A stretch of 64,000 bases of DNA from an uncultured Methanospirillum sp. GTDB lineage: Archaea > Halobacteriota > Methanomicrobia > Methanomicrobiales > Methanospirillaceae. The stretch spans positions 3,100,001-3,164,000 of the forward strand of contig NZ_OY764544.1 of NCBI RefSeq assembly GCF_963668475.1, given 5' to 3'. Numbering within the stretch: the first letter of the stretch is position 1; every line of letters starts with the position of its first letter. The notes under the pieces are model-generated. The model was given only the letters and a program-made list of their open reading frames with translations, made no database searches and was not told the DNA's origin. A program made the translations under genes and the position numbers. This document shows positions 1 through 8,895 of the stretch, one piece after another.

Positions 1-630
1 CGGAAAAAAATCCTGATAGTGGACGATAATGTTTCGAATGCATTATTCCTTACTGATCTATTGCAGCCTCTTGACTTTAGTATATTAAAAGCAGCAAATG
101 GGGAAGAGGCCGTAGAAATTACAAAAAAAGAACGGCCTGATCTTCTATTACTGGATTACGTGATGAAAGGGATGAACGGTCTTGATGTTATTCATTATAT
201 TAGGAATAATCCCGAATTTAATACAATCAGGATTATTGGGATATCAGCTTCAGTATTAGGAAGTGAATTTGAACAAGATTTTAAGTCAAAGTGTGATGAT
301 TTTTTAGTAAAACCTGTTGATATTGAATTATTATTAGACCGGATTGGAAAACAACTCAACATAAATTGGAAGGAGCTGCGTTCAGATAATATCTCAAATT
401 CATTATATATTGAAAAAAGAATTGAAAATGGTCATCTGCCATCAGAAGAAATCCTAAAACTAATTGAATTGTGTGCAAAACAAGGTAATTTTTCTCGGAT
501 TAAACAGATTTTGATTCAATTAGAGGAAAAAGAGGATGTTGATTCATCCTTTATTCGAAAAATCCGTCAATATAGTGTGAAATTCAATGATGATGCCATT
601 GTTTCATACATCAGGAGTCTTTCTTTATGA
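1..630 (+). CDS. Receiver-domain protein, 5' end outside window (probable tail of a hybrid sensor kinase)
   Basis: The frame is open to the window edge (codons for RKKILIVDD come before any ATG), so the GTG at 19 is probably internal and the N-terminus lies outside. The visible part is one CheY-like receiver: acidic pair D8-D9 of the fragment, phospho-acceptor D52 in LLLLDYVMKG and conserved K104 in FLVKPVD. A helical tail of about 95 residues follows, like those ending many hybrid histidine kinases; no DNA-binding domain is seen. Its stop overlaps the next start (ATGA, 627-630), so the two genes are translationally coupled. Base composition is strongly AT-rich, like the next three genes. The receiver call is firm; membership of a larger kinase is inference. 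Confidence 0.85.
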   Translation, partial: RKKILIVDDNVSNALFLTDLLQPLDFSILKAANGEEAVEITKKERPDLLLLDYVMKGMNGLDVIHYIRNNPEFNTIRIIGISASVLGSEFEQDFKSKCDDFLVKPVDIELLLDRIGKQLNINWKELRSDNISNSLYIEKRIENGHLPSEEILKLIELCAKQGNFSRIKQILIQLEEKEDVDSSFIRKIRQYSVKFNDDAIVSYIRSLSL

Positions 631-1532
631 GTTATGATAAGAACTTTGAAAAATCATCAATTATTTTGGTGGTCGATGATACTCCAGCATCTGTTGGAAT
701 GATTCAGGCTGCCCTGGAACAGGAAAATTATCAGGTTTTAATAGCCACCAGTGGGGAAAAAGCACTGGAAAGAATTAGTCTTATTGAACCTGATCTCATT
801 CTTTTGGACATCATGATGCCAGGTATTGATGGATATGAAACATGTCTCCAGCTTAAATCAAATGAAAAAACCAAAAAAATTCCGGTAATTTTTCTTTCAG
901 CATTATCAGATTCTTTCGATAAAGTGAGAGCATTCAGCATTGGTGGGGTGGATTATCTCACGAAGCCAGTAGAACCTGAAGAACTCCTTATCCGGGTAAA
1001 AAATCATATTAGATTAAACCAACTGGAACGAGAGTTGGTTAAGGCAAACACGGAACTTGACGATCGCATACGACAAAATTGTTCTGCACTGACGTATGCA
1101 AATGAGGAGTTAAATGAAAAAGAAGGTCTATTGCAGGTAATATTTAATTTATCACCAATTGGCATTGCGATATTTGGGCTTGATGGAAAAATTCAAAGTT
1201 TAAATCAAGCCCTGGAACAATTTTTTGGTTTTTCAAAAAGTTCTGATTATGATTCATATAATATTTTTTTAGATACGAATTTTAGTAATCAGATGATATC
1301 ACGGATAAAAAAAATGGAGATATTTGAATATAATGGGATTTATGATTTTGAGAGAGTAAAATCTAATAAATTGTATCATACAAAAAAGGGTGGGTCATTA
1401 TATTATGAAATGAAAATTATTCCTTATGGGGGAGTAGGTGTGAGTGATCCTGTAGGATATATCCTTTTTATACAAGATATCACTGAGTGGAAACAAAGTG
1501 AACGAATAATGAAAAAAACATCCTATTCATAG
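627..1532 (+). CDS. Response regulator receiver-PAS protein without output kinase
   Basis: The 301-residue cytoplasmic signalling protein starts at the ATG overlapping the previous stop. Receiver at about residues 10-128: acidic D17-D18, phospho-acceptor D61 in LLDIMMPGIDG, K113 in YLTKPVEP. A short coiled coil (about 128-160) leads to a PAS domain (about 165-295) ending in the S-box style IQDITEWKQSER. In most relatives such a PAS is followed by another PAS or a histidine kinase; here the frame stops 10 residues later, so the protein is either a stand-alone receiver-sensor adaptor or a truncated hybrid kinase. It probably receives phosphate from, or works with, the protein encoded just upstream. 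The ligand of the PAS domain cannot be told from sequence. Confidence 0.88.
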   Translation: MSYDKNFEKSSIILVVDDTPASVGMIQAALEQENYQVLIATSGEKALERISLIEPDLILLDIMMPGIDGYETCLQLKSNEKTKKIPVIFLSALSDSFDKVRAFSIGGVDYLTKPVEPEELLIRVKNHIRLNQLERELVKANTELDDRIRQNCSALTYANEELNEKEGLLQVIFNLSPIGIAIFGLDGKIQSLNQALEQFFGFSKSSDYDSYNIFLDTNFSNQMISRIKKMEIFEYNGIYDFERVKSNKLYHTKKGGSLYYEMKIIPYGGVGVSDPVGYILFIQDITEWKQSERIMKKTSYS

Positions 1533-1576
1533 CAATGTTTAAATTGAATCGTTCATATCCTAATACCATAGAATAT

Positions 1577-3466
1577 TTAACTGGCAGAAATAATTTCTGT
1601 TATTCCAATCCTGATATACCGATTATTATTTGAAATTACCCCTTTAAACTGAATCTTTACCTCTTTTAATTCAGACTCAATATCGATCCTGATGTTGAAT
1701 ATCCGTTCTTCAAGAGATTTCATATTATGAATAGTGGTAATGAAGAAATCCAGAATTTTTTCACCATTTTCGATTCTGATTTGTAATAGTTTTTCCTGTA
1801 TTGAATTATTAACATTACCTCGATCAATTGAGAAAAATATCTCTGCTCTGGAGTTCAAATCAAAAAACTCTGCCTTGTCAATCTGGTAAATGAATACCAT
1901 CTCATCAGAATCATCAGCAATTAATCGATAATGCTCTTCACAATTACGAAGCCGATTCTCGATCTTTTTTCTCTCTTCTATCTCACTATGAAGGCGTTTA
2001 GTTCGTTCATCAATTATTTGCTCCAGATGTTTACGATAATGAAATAGATCAGCTTCAATTTTTTTACGATCAGTAATATCCCGGGCAATACAACAGAAAA
2101 CCACGTTTCCCTGATCTACAATTTTATTCATTGTTATTTCAATTGGAATTATTTTTTTGTTAACTTGTTGAATAGATCCTTTTATTATAGGTATTCCAAA
2201 ATTAACTATTTCTTCAAGGGAGAAAGAAAAGGGATTTTGCATCCCTGAAGATGGGTCATTACTGATAATACTCCGGATATTTATAACTTCATTTTTTGAC
2301 GGTGAAAGAATTTCTTTTGCCCTAATATTCATATATTTTATATCACCTTCGGAGTTTAGAAGAAAAATATAATCTTTGGCACTATCCATAACAAATTTGG
2401 TAACTCTAAGTTCACGTTCGATGTTTTCCCGACGATTAATTTCAGTTATCAATTCGCTGTTTAACTCACGAAGTTCAGATGTTCTGGATATTATTAATGA
2501 CTCTAAATTTTTTTGAAAGTGTTGATATTCTTGTTCCGCTCGTTTTAATTCAGTAATGTCCAATCCACTTGCGGAATATTCAGATAATAACCCTGATTCT
2601 TTGTCATATATCCCATGAATTTTCCATCTTTCCCAAGAATAATCTCCATTTGCATCTATTCTTCTCAAATCAAGGGATATAATTGGATTATTCTTGGAGA
2701 TTGATGATAACTGGGTTAATGCAGAGTCAAAACTTTCTTTTGGATATGTGGGAATAAACAGAGATCCAGAGAAGTTCTGTTCACTTATACCTGTATGTTG
2801 AATAAAAATACTATTTGCAGATAAAATTCTATTATCTGGTTTAAACCGGACGATATAATGAATCTGGTTCTCTATAAGATCATGATATGCTACATTTATC
2901 AATTCTACATTTTTCATCAATTGTTCTTTTTCAGAAATGTCTTGAACAATTACTCCGGCTCCGACTCTTCCATTATCCAGGACTATCGGAAGAAATGTCA
3001 AAAAGTAAAAATGAGATGATGACTGATGGAAAATTTCTAACTTGTATGTTGATTTTTCTCCACTTATCGCTAGAGTGAGTGCTTTTTTTACATCATCGGT
3101 AATAAATAATCCTTCAAAGTCTGTTAAACTAGTATTTCTATCACTAATTATTTCTTCCTTGTGATATAATTCAAAAAAATTGTTGCCTGTTTCTATTATT
3201 GATAAATATTTATTAGTTATAAAAAAGGGATGTGTGGTTATTATTTTTAAAAAAGAACCTGGGATTCTCTGGCTTAGTTGAATGTACTTTTTCGTTCCTT
3301 TATGTGAGACTTCGATTTTTCCTTGTCCTTCCAGTACTTTAATATATTTTGCAAGAACATTACGGTGAACTCCAGTGAGGTCAGCAATTTCCATAATGCT
3401 CATGCTCTCCTTCTGAATTGTAAGCGTATTCAGAATCAGAGAAATAATCTCTTCAGATCGTTCCAT
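1577..3466 (-). CDS. HTH and multi-PAS sensory regulator
   Basis: About 629 residues from the ATG at 3466; an in-frame GTG at 3499 would add 11 residues, but start at 3466 fits the usual length before the HTH. The N-terminus is a winged helix-turn-helix (MSIMEIADLTGVHRNVLAKY) followed by an LSQRIP linker, an arrangement common in Methanomicrobiales PAS regulators. Then come about four PAS-type domains separated by S-box tails (VQDISEKEQL, GLDITELKRAEQE, ARDITDRKKIEAD) and long heptad-rich helices (about 340-375 and 495-525). No histidine-kinase, GGDEF or phosphatase domain follows. It is soluble, with no membrane segment. Likely role: ligand- or redox-sensing transcriptional regulator; target unknown. 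It converges on the receiver-PAS gene and lies in the AT-rich block. Confidence 0.82.
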   Translation of the reverse strand: MERSEEIISLILNTLTIQKESMSIMEIADLTGVHRNVLAKYIKVLEGQGKIEVSHKGTKKYIQLSQRIPGSFLKIITTHPFFITNKYLSIIETGNNFFELYHKEEIISDRNTSLTDFEGLFITDDVKKALTLAISGEKSTYKLEIFHQSSSHFYFLTFLPIVLDNGRVGAGVIVQDISEKEQLMKNVELINVAYHDLIENQIHYIVRFKPDNRILSANSIFIQHTGISEQNFSGSLFIPTYPKESFDSALTQLSSISKNNPIISLDLRRIDANGDYSWERWKIHGIYDKESGLLSEYSASGLDITELKRAEQEYQHFQKNLESLIISRTSELRELNSELITEINRRENIERELRVTKFVMDSAKDYIFLLNSEGDIKYMNIRAKEILSPSKNEVINIRSIISNDPSSGMQNPFSFSLEEIVNFGIPIIKGSIQQVNKKIIPIEITMNKIVDQGNVVFCCIARDITDRKKIEADLFHYRKHLEQIIDERTKRLHSEIEERKKIENRLRNCEEHYRLIADDSDEMVFIYQIDKAEFFDLNSRAEIFFSIDRGNVNNSIQEKLLQIRIENGEKILDFFITTIHNMKSLEERIFNIRIDIESELKEVKIQFKGVISNNNRYIRIGITEIISAS

Positions 3467-3524
3467 TTTAATTATTTGACTAAGTCGGATTCTCAGCACT
3501 TGTCACATCAAAACATGAGGTTAA

Positions 3525-4523
3525 TCAACTTTTTTGATTCATTAGAGCATTAATATTCATCTTAATTGGGTATTTTTTTCCTGCATATGTTAGATATGCA
3601 TCTGAAGATTCGATAGTAACTACTCCCGTATCTGGGGAGATGGATCCTTTCACTGTACCTGGAATTGTGAATTTCCATCCCCCGTCACTTTCAGTATTAT
3701 AGGCAACAGTCCCGGATACTGCAATGTCAGAGATCTTTTTATGATTTGTCAAATCAGCATCACTACTCATGAACAGCCAATATGCTATCCCTGGCTGAAT
3801 AGAGAATTCTTCAGCCAGTATATCTGGTTTCCATCCTCTAATTAAAGGTGATTCTGCAATCTGAGTTGTGGAATTAAAAGGAACAAAAAAAACCCATTTA
3901 TCATTTACTGTTGACAAAAAATCTGTGATGGAGATTTTTGTAGTAGAACTGGTACCGATTGCATTCCATCCTTTTTTCAAGTTGATTCCTTCTGGTTTTT
4001 GAAAATTTCCATTTTCAAATTCAAGTGGAACAGATGTTTGTCTGATTGAATATATCCAGATCCCTCTGATGGGCTCAAAATAGTCTGAACTGTTTAATCT
4101 TCTCCACCCTGATTGTGGATCAAATCCATAAAGTGAATGCCCCCCTGTGTTTATATCTCTAAAAATATTAAACGTATTTTTCCCAGATACTAAAGGGGAT
4201 GGAGTTGTTATAAAATTCCAACCGGGATTAAGAATTATATTCATATTGGGAGAGGATGCACCTGGATTTGAAAAGGTATCTATCTTAGGATTCCCGATTG
4301 TTGGTAGTGTAGTAATAGTAGTAGTATGAATGTCTGTTGTTGTAAAAATAGGTGTGTTGGTGGTGGAAGATTGGGTAATTGGATTGTTGTAATGAAATAT
4401 ACCGCCTGAATTTGAAGAACTGCTTATTGAATCAGCAACAACTCCTTGAAGAATAATGAAAATTAAGAAAAGAAATAAAGCCTTTGATCGATGGAGATTT
4501 AGGCATTCATGAATGGTATTCAT
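3525..4523 (-). CDS. Secreted Ser/Thr-rich surface protein with GWN repeats
   Basis: 332 residues. An N-terminal hydrophobic stretch (LFLFLIFIILQGVVA) after basic residues is a signal peptide, so the protein is exported. A low-complexity Ser/Thr/Asn linker follows to about residue 95. The mature part carries at least two related modules opening with ILNPGWNFITTPSP and INLKKGWNAIGTSS, each leading to a Trp-rich segment (GIWIYS, GIAYWLFM); this GWN module recurs in methanogen cell-surface proteins. No C-terminal membrane anchor or sorting tail is present. Very AT-rich coding, upstream of the PAS regulator on the same strand with a 58-base gap. Function unknown; a surface or adhesion role is inference. 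Confidence 0.78.
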   Translation of the reverse strand: MNTIHECLNLHRSKALFLFLIFIILQGVVADSISSSSNSGGIFHYNNPITQSSTTNTPIFTTTDIHTTTITTLPTIGNPKIDTFSNPGASSPNMNIILNPGWNFITTPSPLVSGKNTFNIFRDINTGGHSLYGFDPQSGWRRLNSSDYFEPIRGIWIYSIRQTSVPLEFENGNFQKPEGINLKKGWNAIGTSSTTKISITDFLSTVNDKWVFFVPFNSTTQIAESPLIRGWKPDILAEEFSIQPGIAYWLFMSSDADLTNHKKISDIAVSGTVAYNTESDGGWKFTIPGTVKGSISPDTGVVTIESSDAYLTYAGKKYPIKMNINALMNQKS

Positions 4524-4545
4524 TACTTATTTAAAATATAAATGT

Positions 4546-4558
4546 ATAATATATATAA
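4546..4558 (-). promoter_or_regulatory. TATA-like promoter of the surface-protein gene
   Basis: An AT run reading TTATATATATT on the minus strand is centred about 30 bases before the ATG at 4523, giving a predicted short or absent leader. The surroundings are so AT-rich that the exact element is uncertain. Confidence 0.45.
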
Positions 4559-4815
4559 TATTCTATTAAATATCAAATATAAATAAATTTTTAGGTGCTT
4601 GTAATTTAAATTGTAATTTGTTGATAGATATCGATCCTAATTTCTTAATTCATTAGAAAATATTCAATTTTTATACATTATATCCATCTTTTCCTCATGA
4701 AATCTGAAATGTTAATACATCCGATTATTTCTACCTCTTATACTATTTAACTCAAGGATTAATCCTCAAATGACAAAAGAAGACGATCTAAATAAAAAAA
4801 AGAAGAAAAATGTAG
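4559..4815. other. AT-rich intergenic stretch, no gene seen
   Basis: No plausible reading frame, RNA gene or long repeat is visible. The stretch separates the surface-protein gene promoter from the 3' end of tRNA-Arg and shares the low GC of the block to its left; GC rises sharply at the tRNA. Confidence 0.5.
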
Positions 4816-4887
4816 CGCCCCGGCCGGGACTTGAACCCGGGTCAAAAGCTCCGCAGGCTTCTAGGATATCCACTACCCTACCGGGAC
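4816..4887 (-). tRNA. tRNA-Arg (anticodon GCG)
   Basis: On the minus strand the 72-base sequence folds as a cloverleaf: acceptor GTCCCGG paired with CCGGGGC (one G-U pair), anticodon arm GAAGC-CTGCGGA-GCTTT giving anticodon GCG for codon CGC, and T arm CCGGG-TTCAAGT-CCCGG. The discriminator is G and CCA is not encoded. No intron. It stands alone; its 3' end faces the AT-rich block at 1-4.8 kb, which is the side on which tRNA-targeting integrative elements usually lie. Confidence 0.93.
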
Positions 4888-4939
4888 TGAGGTGCTTATA
4901 CAAGTGAGTCATGAGGAGAGATAAACCCTCCTGTCTGAA

Positions 4940-5737
4940 TCATACTTCGTTCTTCATCTTCATATGCATCCGGACCATCACTCCGATCGTCTCGTTTGCT
5001 GCATCCCTGATAGACGATGACTGAATCACAACATGCCTGAAGGTTCCGTCTTTCATCTTGACTGCGATGTGCTGTTTGATTCCAAGGACCAGACTCTCTC
5101 TGATGACATCCTGGAATGTATCGGTGAAGATGATATTCTGTCTGGTATCGTAAAATGTCAGGAACTTTCCGATCGGTTCATTGATGACGTCATTGCGTGA
5201 TACATTGAGGATATGCTCTCCATACGGATTGATGAAGAGGATTCTTCCCCTGATATCAAGGATGAAATATGCATCGAGTTCTGAAAGCGCAGCTCGCGCA
5301 ACCCTGCGAATCTTACTGAACTGGAAGTCTTTGGATCGTTTGAGCAGCCGATCATTATGCAGTGCGATCTCGATATTTGAGTAAAGGTCTTTTGCACTGA
5401 ATGGTTTGATGATGAAACTTGCAGGTTCGGCATGGGCTGCACGGTTCAGTGTCTTCTCATCATCCTGGGCCGAAAGGAAGATAACCGGAATTCTGAATAT
5501 TGCGGTGATGTATTTTGTCGCAGTGATTCCGTCGATCTTTCCTGCGAGATTAATATCCATCAGTACGATATCTGGCAGATGTTCGGCGACCTTGTAGAGT
5601 GCTTCTTCACCGGTACTAACCTTCGCGGTTATCACGTACTCACGCTGAAGAAGAAATTTCTCGATCAGCGATGCGATGATCTCATCATCCTCAACGATGA
5701 GTACCTCGGTGAGTGCGTTTTTTGGATGGTCAAACAT
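4940..5737 (-). CDS. Response regulator receiver-PAS protein
   Basis: 265 residues. An N-terminal receiver (about 10-125) has acidic D17-D18, phospho-acceptor D61 in IVLMDINLAG and K111 in SFIIKPFS. After a short helix (LLKRSKDF) a PAS domain covers about 145-260, ending with a recognisable PAC segment (KMKDGTFRHVVIQSS). There is no kinase or DNA-binding domain, so like the protein at 627-1532 it is a receiver-sensor module that must act through a partner. Codon use is more GC-rich than the genes at 1-4.8 kb. Monocistronic: tRNA-Arg lies downstream and its own TATA-like element upstream. Confidence 0.87.
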   Translation of the reverse strand: MFDHPKNALTEVLIVEDDEIIASLIEKFLLQREYVITAKVSTGEEALYKVAEHLPDIVLMDINLAGKIDGITATKYITAIFRIPVIFLSAQDDEKTLNRAAHAEPASFIIKPFSAKDLYSNIEIALHNDRLLKRSKDFQFSKIRRVARAALSELDAYFILDIRGRILFINPYGEHILNVSRNDVINEPIGKFLTFYDTRQNIIFTDTFQDVIRESLVLGIKQHIAVKMKDGTFRHVVIQSSSIRDAANETIGVMVRMHMKMKNEV

Positions 5738-5776
5738 TACCTGTACCTGCCTGTTAGCGTGCGGGATAGTATCAGA

Positions 5777-5786
5777 CTATTATAGG
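5777..5786 (-). promoter_or_regulatory. TATA-like element before the receiver-PAS gene
   Basis: The minus strand reads CCTATAATAG, centred about 45 bases upstream of the start at 5737; a start site about 26 bases downstream would leave a leader of roughly 18 bases. Confidence 0.45.
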
Positions 5787-5894
5787 ATTGTCTATTCATG
5801 TTTAAGAACCATTCCAGCCTGATGCGAAGATATCCCGATCTGGTGAGATCTTTTGCATTATATCACTGGCTTCCGGTTCTGAAAAAGATGCTAT

Positions 5895-6593
5895 TTAGCG
5901 GTATTCACGCCTCGTATATGAGTACTTATCAGCGTCTCCCCCATGAAAGACGATGTAAAACCACTCGTACACTGATTTCAATGCACCGAACTGATCATAC
6001 CGTCTCATAGAGAAGCCCACCCACAGCCGCCTGTCAAACGTAATCTTCCCTTCTCTCTTCATCCGGTGAGCAACTTCCAGATCATCACCGGCATCAGAAA
6101 CCCGGTACATCCCTGCTCTCATGAATGCATCACGTCTGAATGCACTGTTACATCCAAGAGTAAAGAGGATCGTTCCGGTCAGATACCCGATACCTGCAAA
6201 GGTGTTTGCAAAGAAAAGGTACAACCGGTTTTTGAGAGTGCGTTCTATCGGTCTGACCGGGCCGTAGATCATCACAACCCTGGGATCAGTAAAACCTTTC
6301 TCGATTCGCTCAAGCCAGTCCGGTGGTAGATACGTATCAGCGTCGGTGGTAACCAGGATCTCTCCTCTTGCCTTCATTGCACCGTCATTGCGGGCACCCC
6401 CTACCTTCGGACTGGTCTGGATGAAGACCGTGTCAGCATACTTCTCTGCAATCTCGCGGGTTTTATCTTTTGATCCGCCATCGACAACGATTATCTCGTA
6501 GCGATCCCTGGGCAGAGTCTGGTGAGAGAGCGAGGAGAGGCACCCATCGATCCGCTCTTCTTCGTTAAATGAAGGAACAATTACTGATATCAT
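5895..6593 (-). CDS. Glycosyltransferase family 2
   Basis: 232 residues. The GT-A fold is clear: N-terminal VIVPSFNEEERIDGCLSSL, nucleotide-binding EIIVVDGGSKDKT, and the metal-binding DXD in TDADTYLP (about residues 88-92). A hydrophobic stretch (about 128-150) may associate with the membrane. Such enzymes move a sugar from an NDP- or lipid-linked donor to a lipid, glycan or protein acceptor. Last of three leftward genes that overlap by four bases each (6590-6593, 7567-7570), so they are translated as a unit with the GT4 and FAD oxidoreductase genes. Donor and acceptor are unknown; a surface glycan or glycolipid product is inference. Confidence 0.9.
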   Translation of the reverse strand: MISVIVPSFNEEERIDGCLSSLSHQTLPRDRYEIIVVDGGSKDKTREIAEKYADTVFIQTSPKVGGARNDGAMKARGEILVTTDADTYLPPDWLERIEKGFTDPRVVMIYGPVRPIERTLKNRLYLFFANTFAGIGYLTGTILFTLGCNSAFRRDAFMRAGMYRVSDAGDDLEVAHRMKREGKITFDRRLWVGFSMRRYDQFGALKSVYEWFYIVFHGGDADKYSYTRREYR

Positions 6594-7570
6594 GTGTTGA
6601 AAATCTCCTGGTATAGTTTGATATGTGCAGAACAGACGTCCGTGATATCATACCGTGATGAAGCTTCCCGTGAATGTGCCGCACAGGTCCGGAGCGAAGT
6701 TTCATCCCTGATCTCGCGTTCTGCATCGGTAACAGTTGAAAAGTACCTGATCGTATCACCGTATACCTCATGGAATTCAGGGATACTTCTCGCGACAACC
6801 GGCAGACCACAAGCCTGTGCTTCTAATACTGCCAGCCCAAACGTCTCTGCAAATGTCGGCATAAAGAAGATGTCTGCAGCACAGTATGCTTCAGCGATAT
6901 CGCGGACAAACCCGGTGAACATGACATTGTCAGTTCGTTGCTGAATGAGCCACTTGATCTTCAGGTAATCTTTGGATGCAAGGCCGTATGGAAATCCTCC
7001 TACCCAGACAAACCTTGTATCTGGATTTCTGGATGCAAGGTCCATGAAGTCATAAAACCCTTTCCGCGGGCTTACCTGGGCCACGGTCAGGATCATCTGT
7101 TCATCCTCTCCGATTCCATGCATCTCCCTGAATGCAATCCGCTTCTCCGGTGACGGCTGAAAGCAACTCCTGTTGATTCCGTTTGGAATTCTTGTCACCG
7201 GTACATCTGGCACCATCTCCTGAACCTCCTGTTCACATGATTCAGATATGGTCACGATATGATCGAATTTCCGGTAGATGTCAGGATACCGTTTGTTGAT
7301 CGCCTTGGTGAGTGCAAGATTGCCGATGTTGACCCGTGGAGTCGAATGGGCGGTGAGGATTCTTTTACCACCTGATAGTCTCCGGTTTAAGAGAGCAATC
7401 GGACCGAAGGTGTGGTAATGGGAGATGTCGGCATCGTACCTGAACCGCTCCCACGTGAGGTTCAGATCAGACTCCTGTTTCAGGGTTTTATACAGGGTGC
7501 GGGCCACGGTTGAACATCCGATGTACTTGAAGAGGAACATGTCTTCGACGACAAAGTTGACATCCATCAT
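6590..7570 (-). CDS. Glycosyltransferase family 4 (GT-B fold)
   Basis: 326 residues. The N-terminal half is the acceptor-side Rossmann domain (TAHSTPRVNIGNLAL, ITISESCEQEV in variant form, IPNGINRSCF), and the C-terminal half the NDP-sugar domain with the EX7E signature in ETFGLAVLEAQACGLP (about residues 247-255) and VSPRKGF. No membrane segment or signal peptide: a cytoplasmic, probably membrane-associated sugar transferase. It overlaps the FAD oxidoreductase gene upstream and the GT2 gene downstream by four bases each. Product unknown; tight coupling suggests successive steps on one glycan or glycolipid. Confidence 0.9.
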   Translation of the reverse strand: MMDVNFVVEDMFLFKYIGCSTVARTLYKTLKQESDLNLTWERFRYDADISHYHTFGPIALLNRRLSGGKRILTAHSTPRVNIGNLALTKAINKRYPDIYRKFDHIVTISESCEQEVQEMVPDVPVTRIPNGINRSCFQPSPEKRIAFREMHGIGEDEQMILTVAQVSPRKGFYDFMDLASRNPDTRFVWVGGFPYGLASKDYLKIKWLIQQRTDNVMFTGFVRDIAEAYCAADIFFMPTFAETFGLAVLEAQACGLPVVARSIPEFHEVYGDTIRYFSTVTDAEREIRDETSLRTCAAHSREASSRYDITDVCSAHIKLYQEIFNT

Positions 7571-8874
7571 GAACTCCTTACAAAATCAAAGACTGATCTG
7601 ATGACCCCGTCCATGTTAAGGTACTCAAACTGGGAGAATCGTCCGACAAGAGATATGTTGGCTGATGAGAAGTGTTCCTTAATAATCTTCATATTCTGCT
7701 GCCATGCGAGATCGTACACGACATAGGCAAACCGGTGCCGAACTGCAAGGGCGGACCTGACATGATCCGGGTCAAGGATTCCTGCAGTTGCCAGAGCATT
7801 GATCGTCTCCCTTACAACTTCTGCATCGCTCATCTGATCAATCTGATCTCCGGCATTGTAAGTGATCTCAGCGAGGATTGATGAACACCCATCCGGAGCA
7901 ACCTCTGTTGAGAAATTTGATGGGAATGATATTCTGTTTGCGGCTGTTCCCTCTTTCTCAGGAATATACATCCAGGAGAAGGGGAGTGTCTGCCCGTTCA
8001 GCCCGATTCCTACACAGACTATCGAGTTGTATTTGAGATCGCTGATGGCAGTACTGACCTTTTCAGGAAGATCACTCAGGCATGATTGTAGTATCTGGAT
8101 AGGCAGGGTGCTGATCAGTCTGTCAGCCCTGATTGTTTCAGTTCCGTTACTGATCTCCCACCCGTCTCCGGTTTTCTTAATGTCAGTTACCGTAAACCCG
8201 GTCCTGATCCGATCCGATACCGGACGAGCAATCGCCTCAATAAGTGCTTCAATCCCCCCGGTCACCGGGTACGAAAAGACTGCCTGATGTGCATATCCTT
8301 CGGTCTCAACCCCGACAGCAGCTTTTATAATATCTTCTACCGGCGGACGGGGAACACGACCCTCAACCCAGTGAGCAGAGATCTGATCGAGTGGGTAATT
8401 CCATATCTTCTCATTATAGGGAACCAGGTATGCTTCTGCAATGCCTTTTCCAAATGTATGATAGATCCACTCACTGAAATTTTTTGGATCTTTCAGTTCA
8501 CCTTTCTCGTGGGCAACGAGTGTTCTGATGAATTCGTTCAGACAGACAAAACAGTCCTCTTTGGGAAGTTCACTCAGTCCGTTCTCGAAGGGATATTTAA
8601 TATAACGATTTTTATAAAAAATTTTTGTATCTCTCTTTCGTTCACCCCGGTTCTCTTCGAGAACCTGATGCATAAATGAAAGAACCTCCTGATCCCGGGA
8701 GAAGATGATATGAGAACCGCCGATATCAAACGTGAAGCCATCAGTACTGATGGATTTGCAGAGACCCCCGATACGGGAGTCCTGTTCAAGTACCAGAACA
8801 TCTTCACCCTGTTTGGAAAGGAGGTGGGCCAGGGTTACCCCTGCAAGTCCGCCTCCAAGGATTGCCGTTTTCAC
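7567..8874 (-). CDS. FAD-dependent oxidoreductase, protoporphyrinogen-oxidase / UDP-galactopyranose-mutase like
   Basis: 435 residues. The N-terminal dinucleotide-binding fold is complete: ILGGGLAGVTLAHLL, acidic end in VLVLEQD, then SRIGGLCKSI and FDIGGSHIIF, typical of the HemY/amine-oxidase/UDP-galactopyranose-mutase superfamily. The SEWIYHTFGKGIAEAYLVPYNEKIW segment (positions about 128-152) resembles sugar-nucleotide mutases and their relatives in polysaccharide loci. First gene of a three-gene overlapping unit with two glycosyltransferases, which favours a sugar- or lipid-modifying role over haem synthesis. The substrate is not determined by sequence. The ATG at 8874 lies about 26 bases from a TATA-like element, so the mRNA may be leaderless. 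Confidence 0.85.
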   Translation of the reverse strand: MKTAILGGGLAGVTLAHLLSKQGEDVLVLEQDSRIGGLCKSISTDGFTFDIGGSHIIFSRDQEVLSFMHQVLEENRGERKRDTKIFYKNRYIKYPFENGLSELPKEDCFVCLNEFIRTLVAHEKGELKDPKNFSEWIYHTFGKGIAEAYLVPYNEKIWNYPLDQISAHWVEGRVPRPPVEDIIKAAVGVETEGYAHQAVFSYPVTGGIEALIEAIARPVSDRIRTGFTVTDIKKTGDGWEISNGTETIRADRLISTLPIQILQSCLSDLPEKVSTAISDLKYNSIVCVGIGLNGQTLPFSWMYIPEKEGTAANRISFPSNFSTEVAPDGCSSILAEITYNAGDQIDQMSDAEVVRETINALATAGILDPDHVRSALAVRHRFAYVVYDLAWQQNMKIIKEHFSSANISLVGRFSQFEYLNMDGVIRSVFDFVRSS

Positions 8875-8895
8875 CTCTCATAAATGGGCGGTGTA

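Noticed and set aside
1..4887. Integrase or second attachment site for the AT-rich block
   Set aside because: None is visible: I found no copy of the tRNA 3' end at 1-4.8 kb and no recombinase gene in the window, so an island is only a hypothesis.
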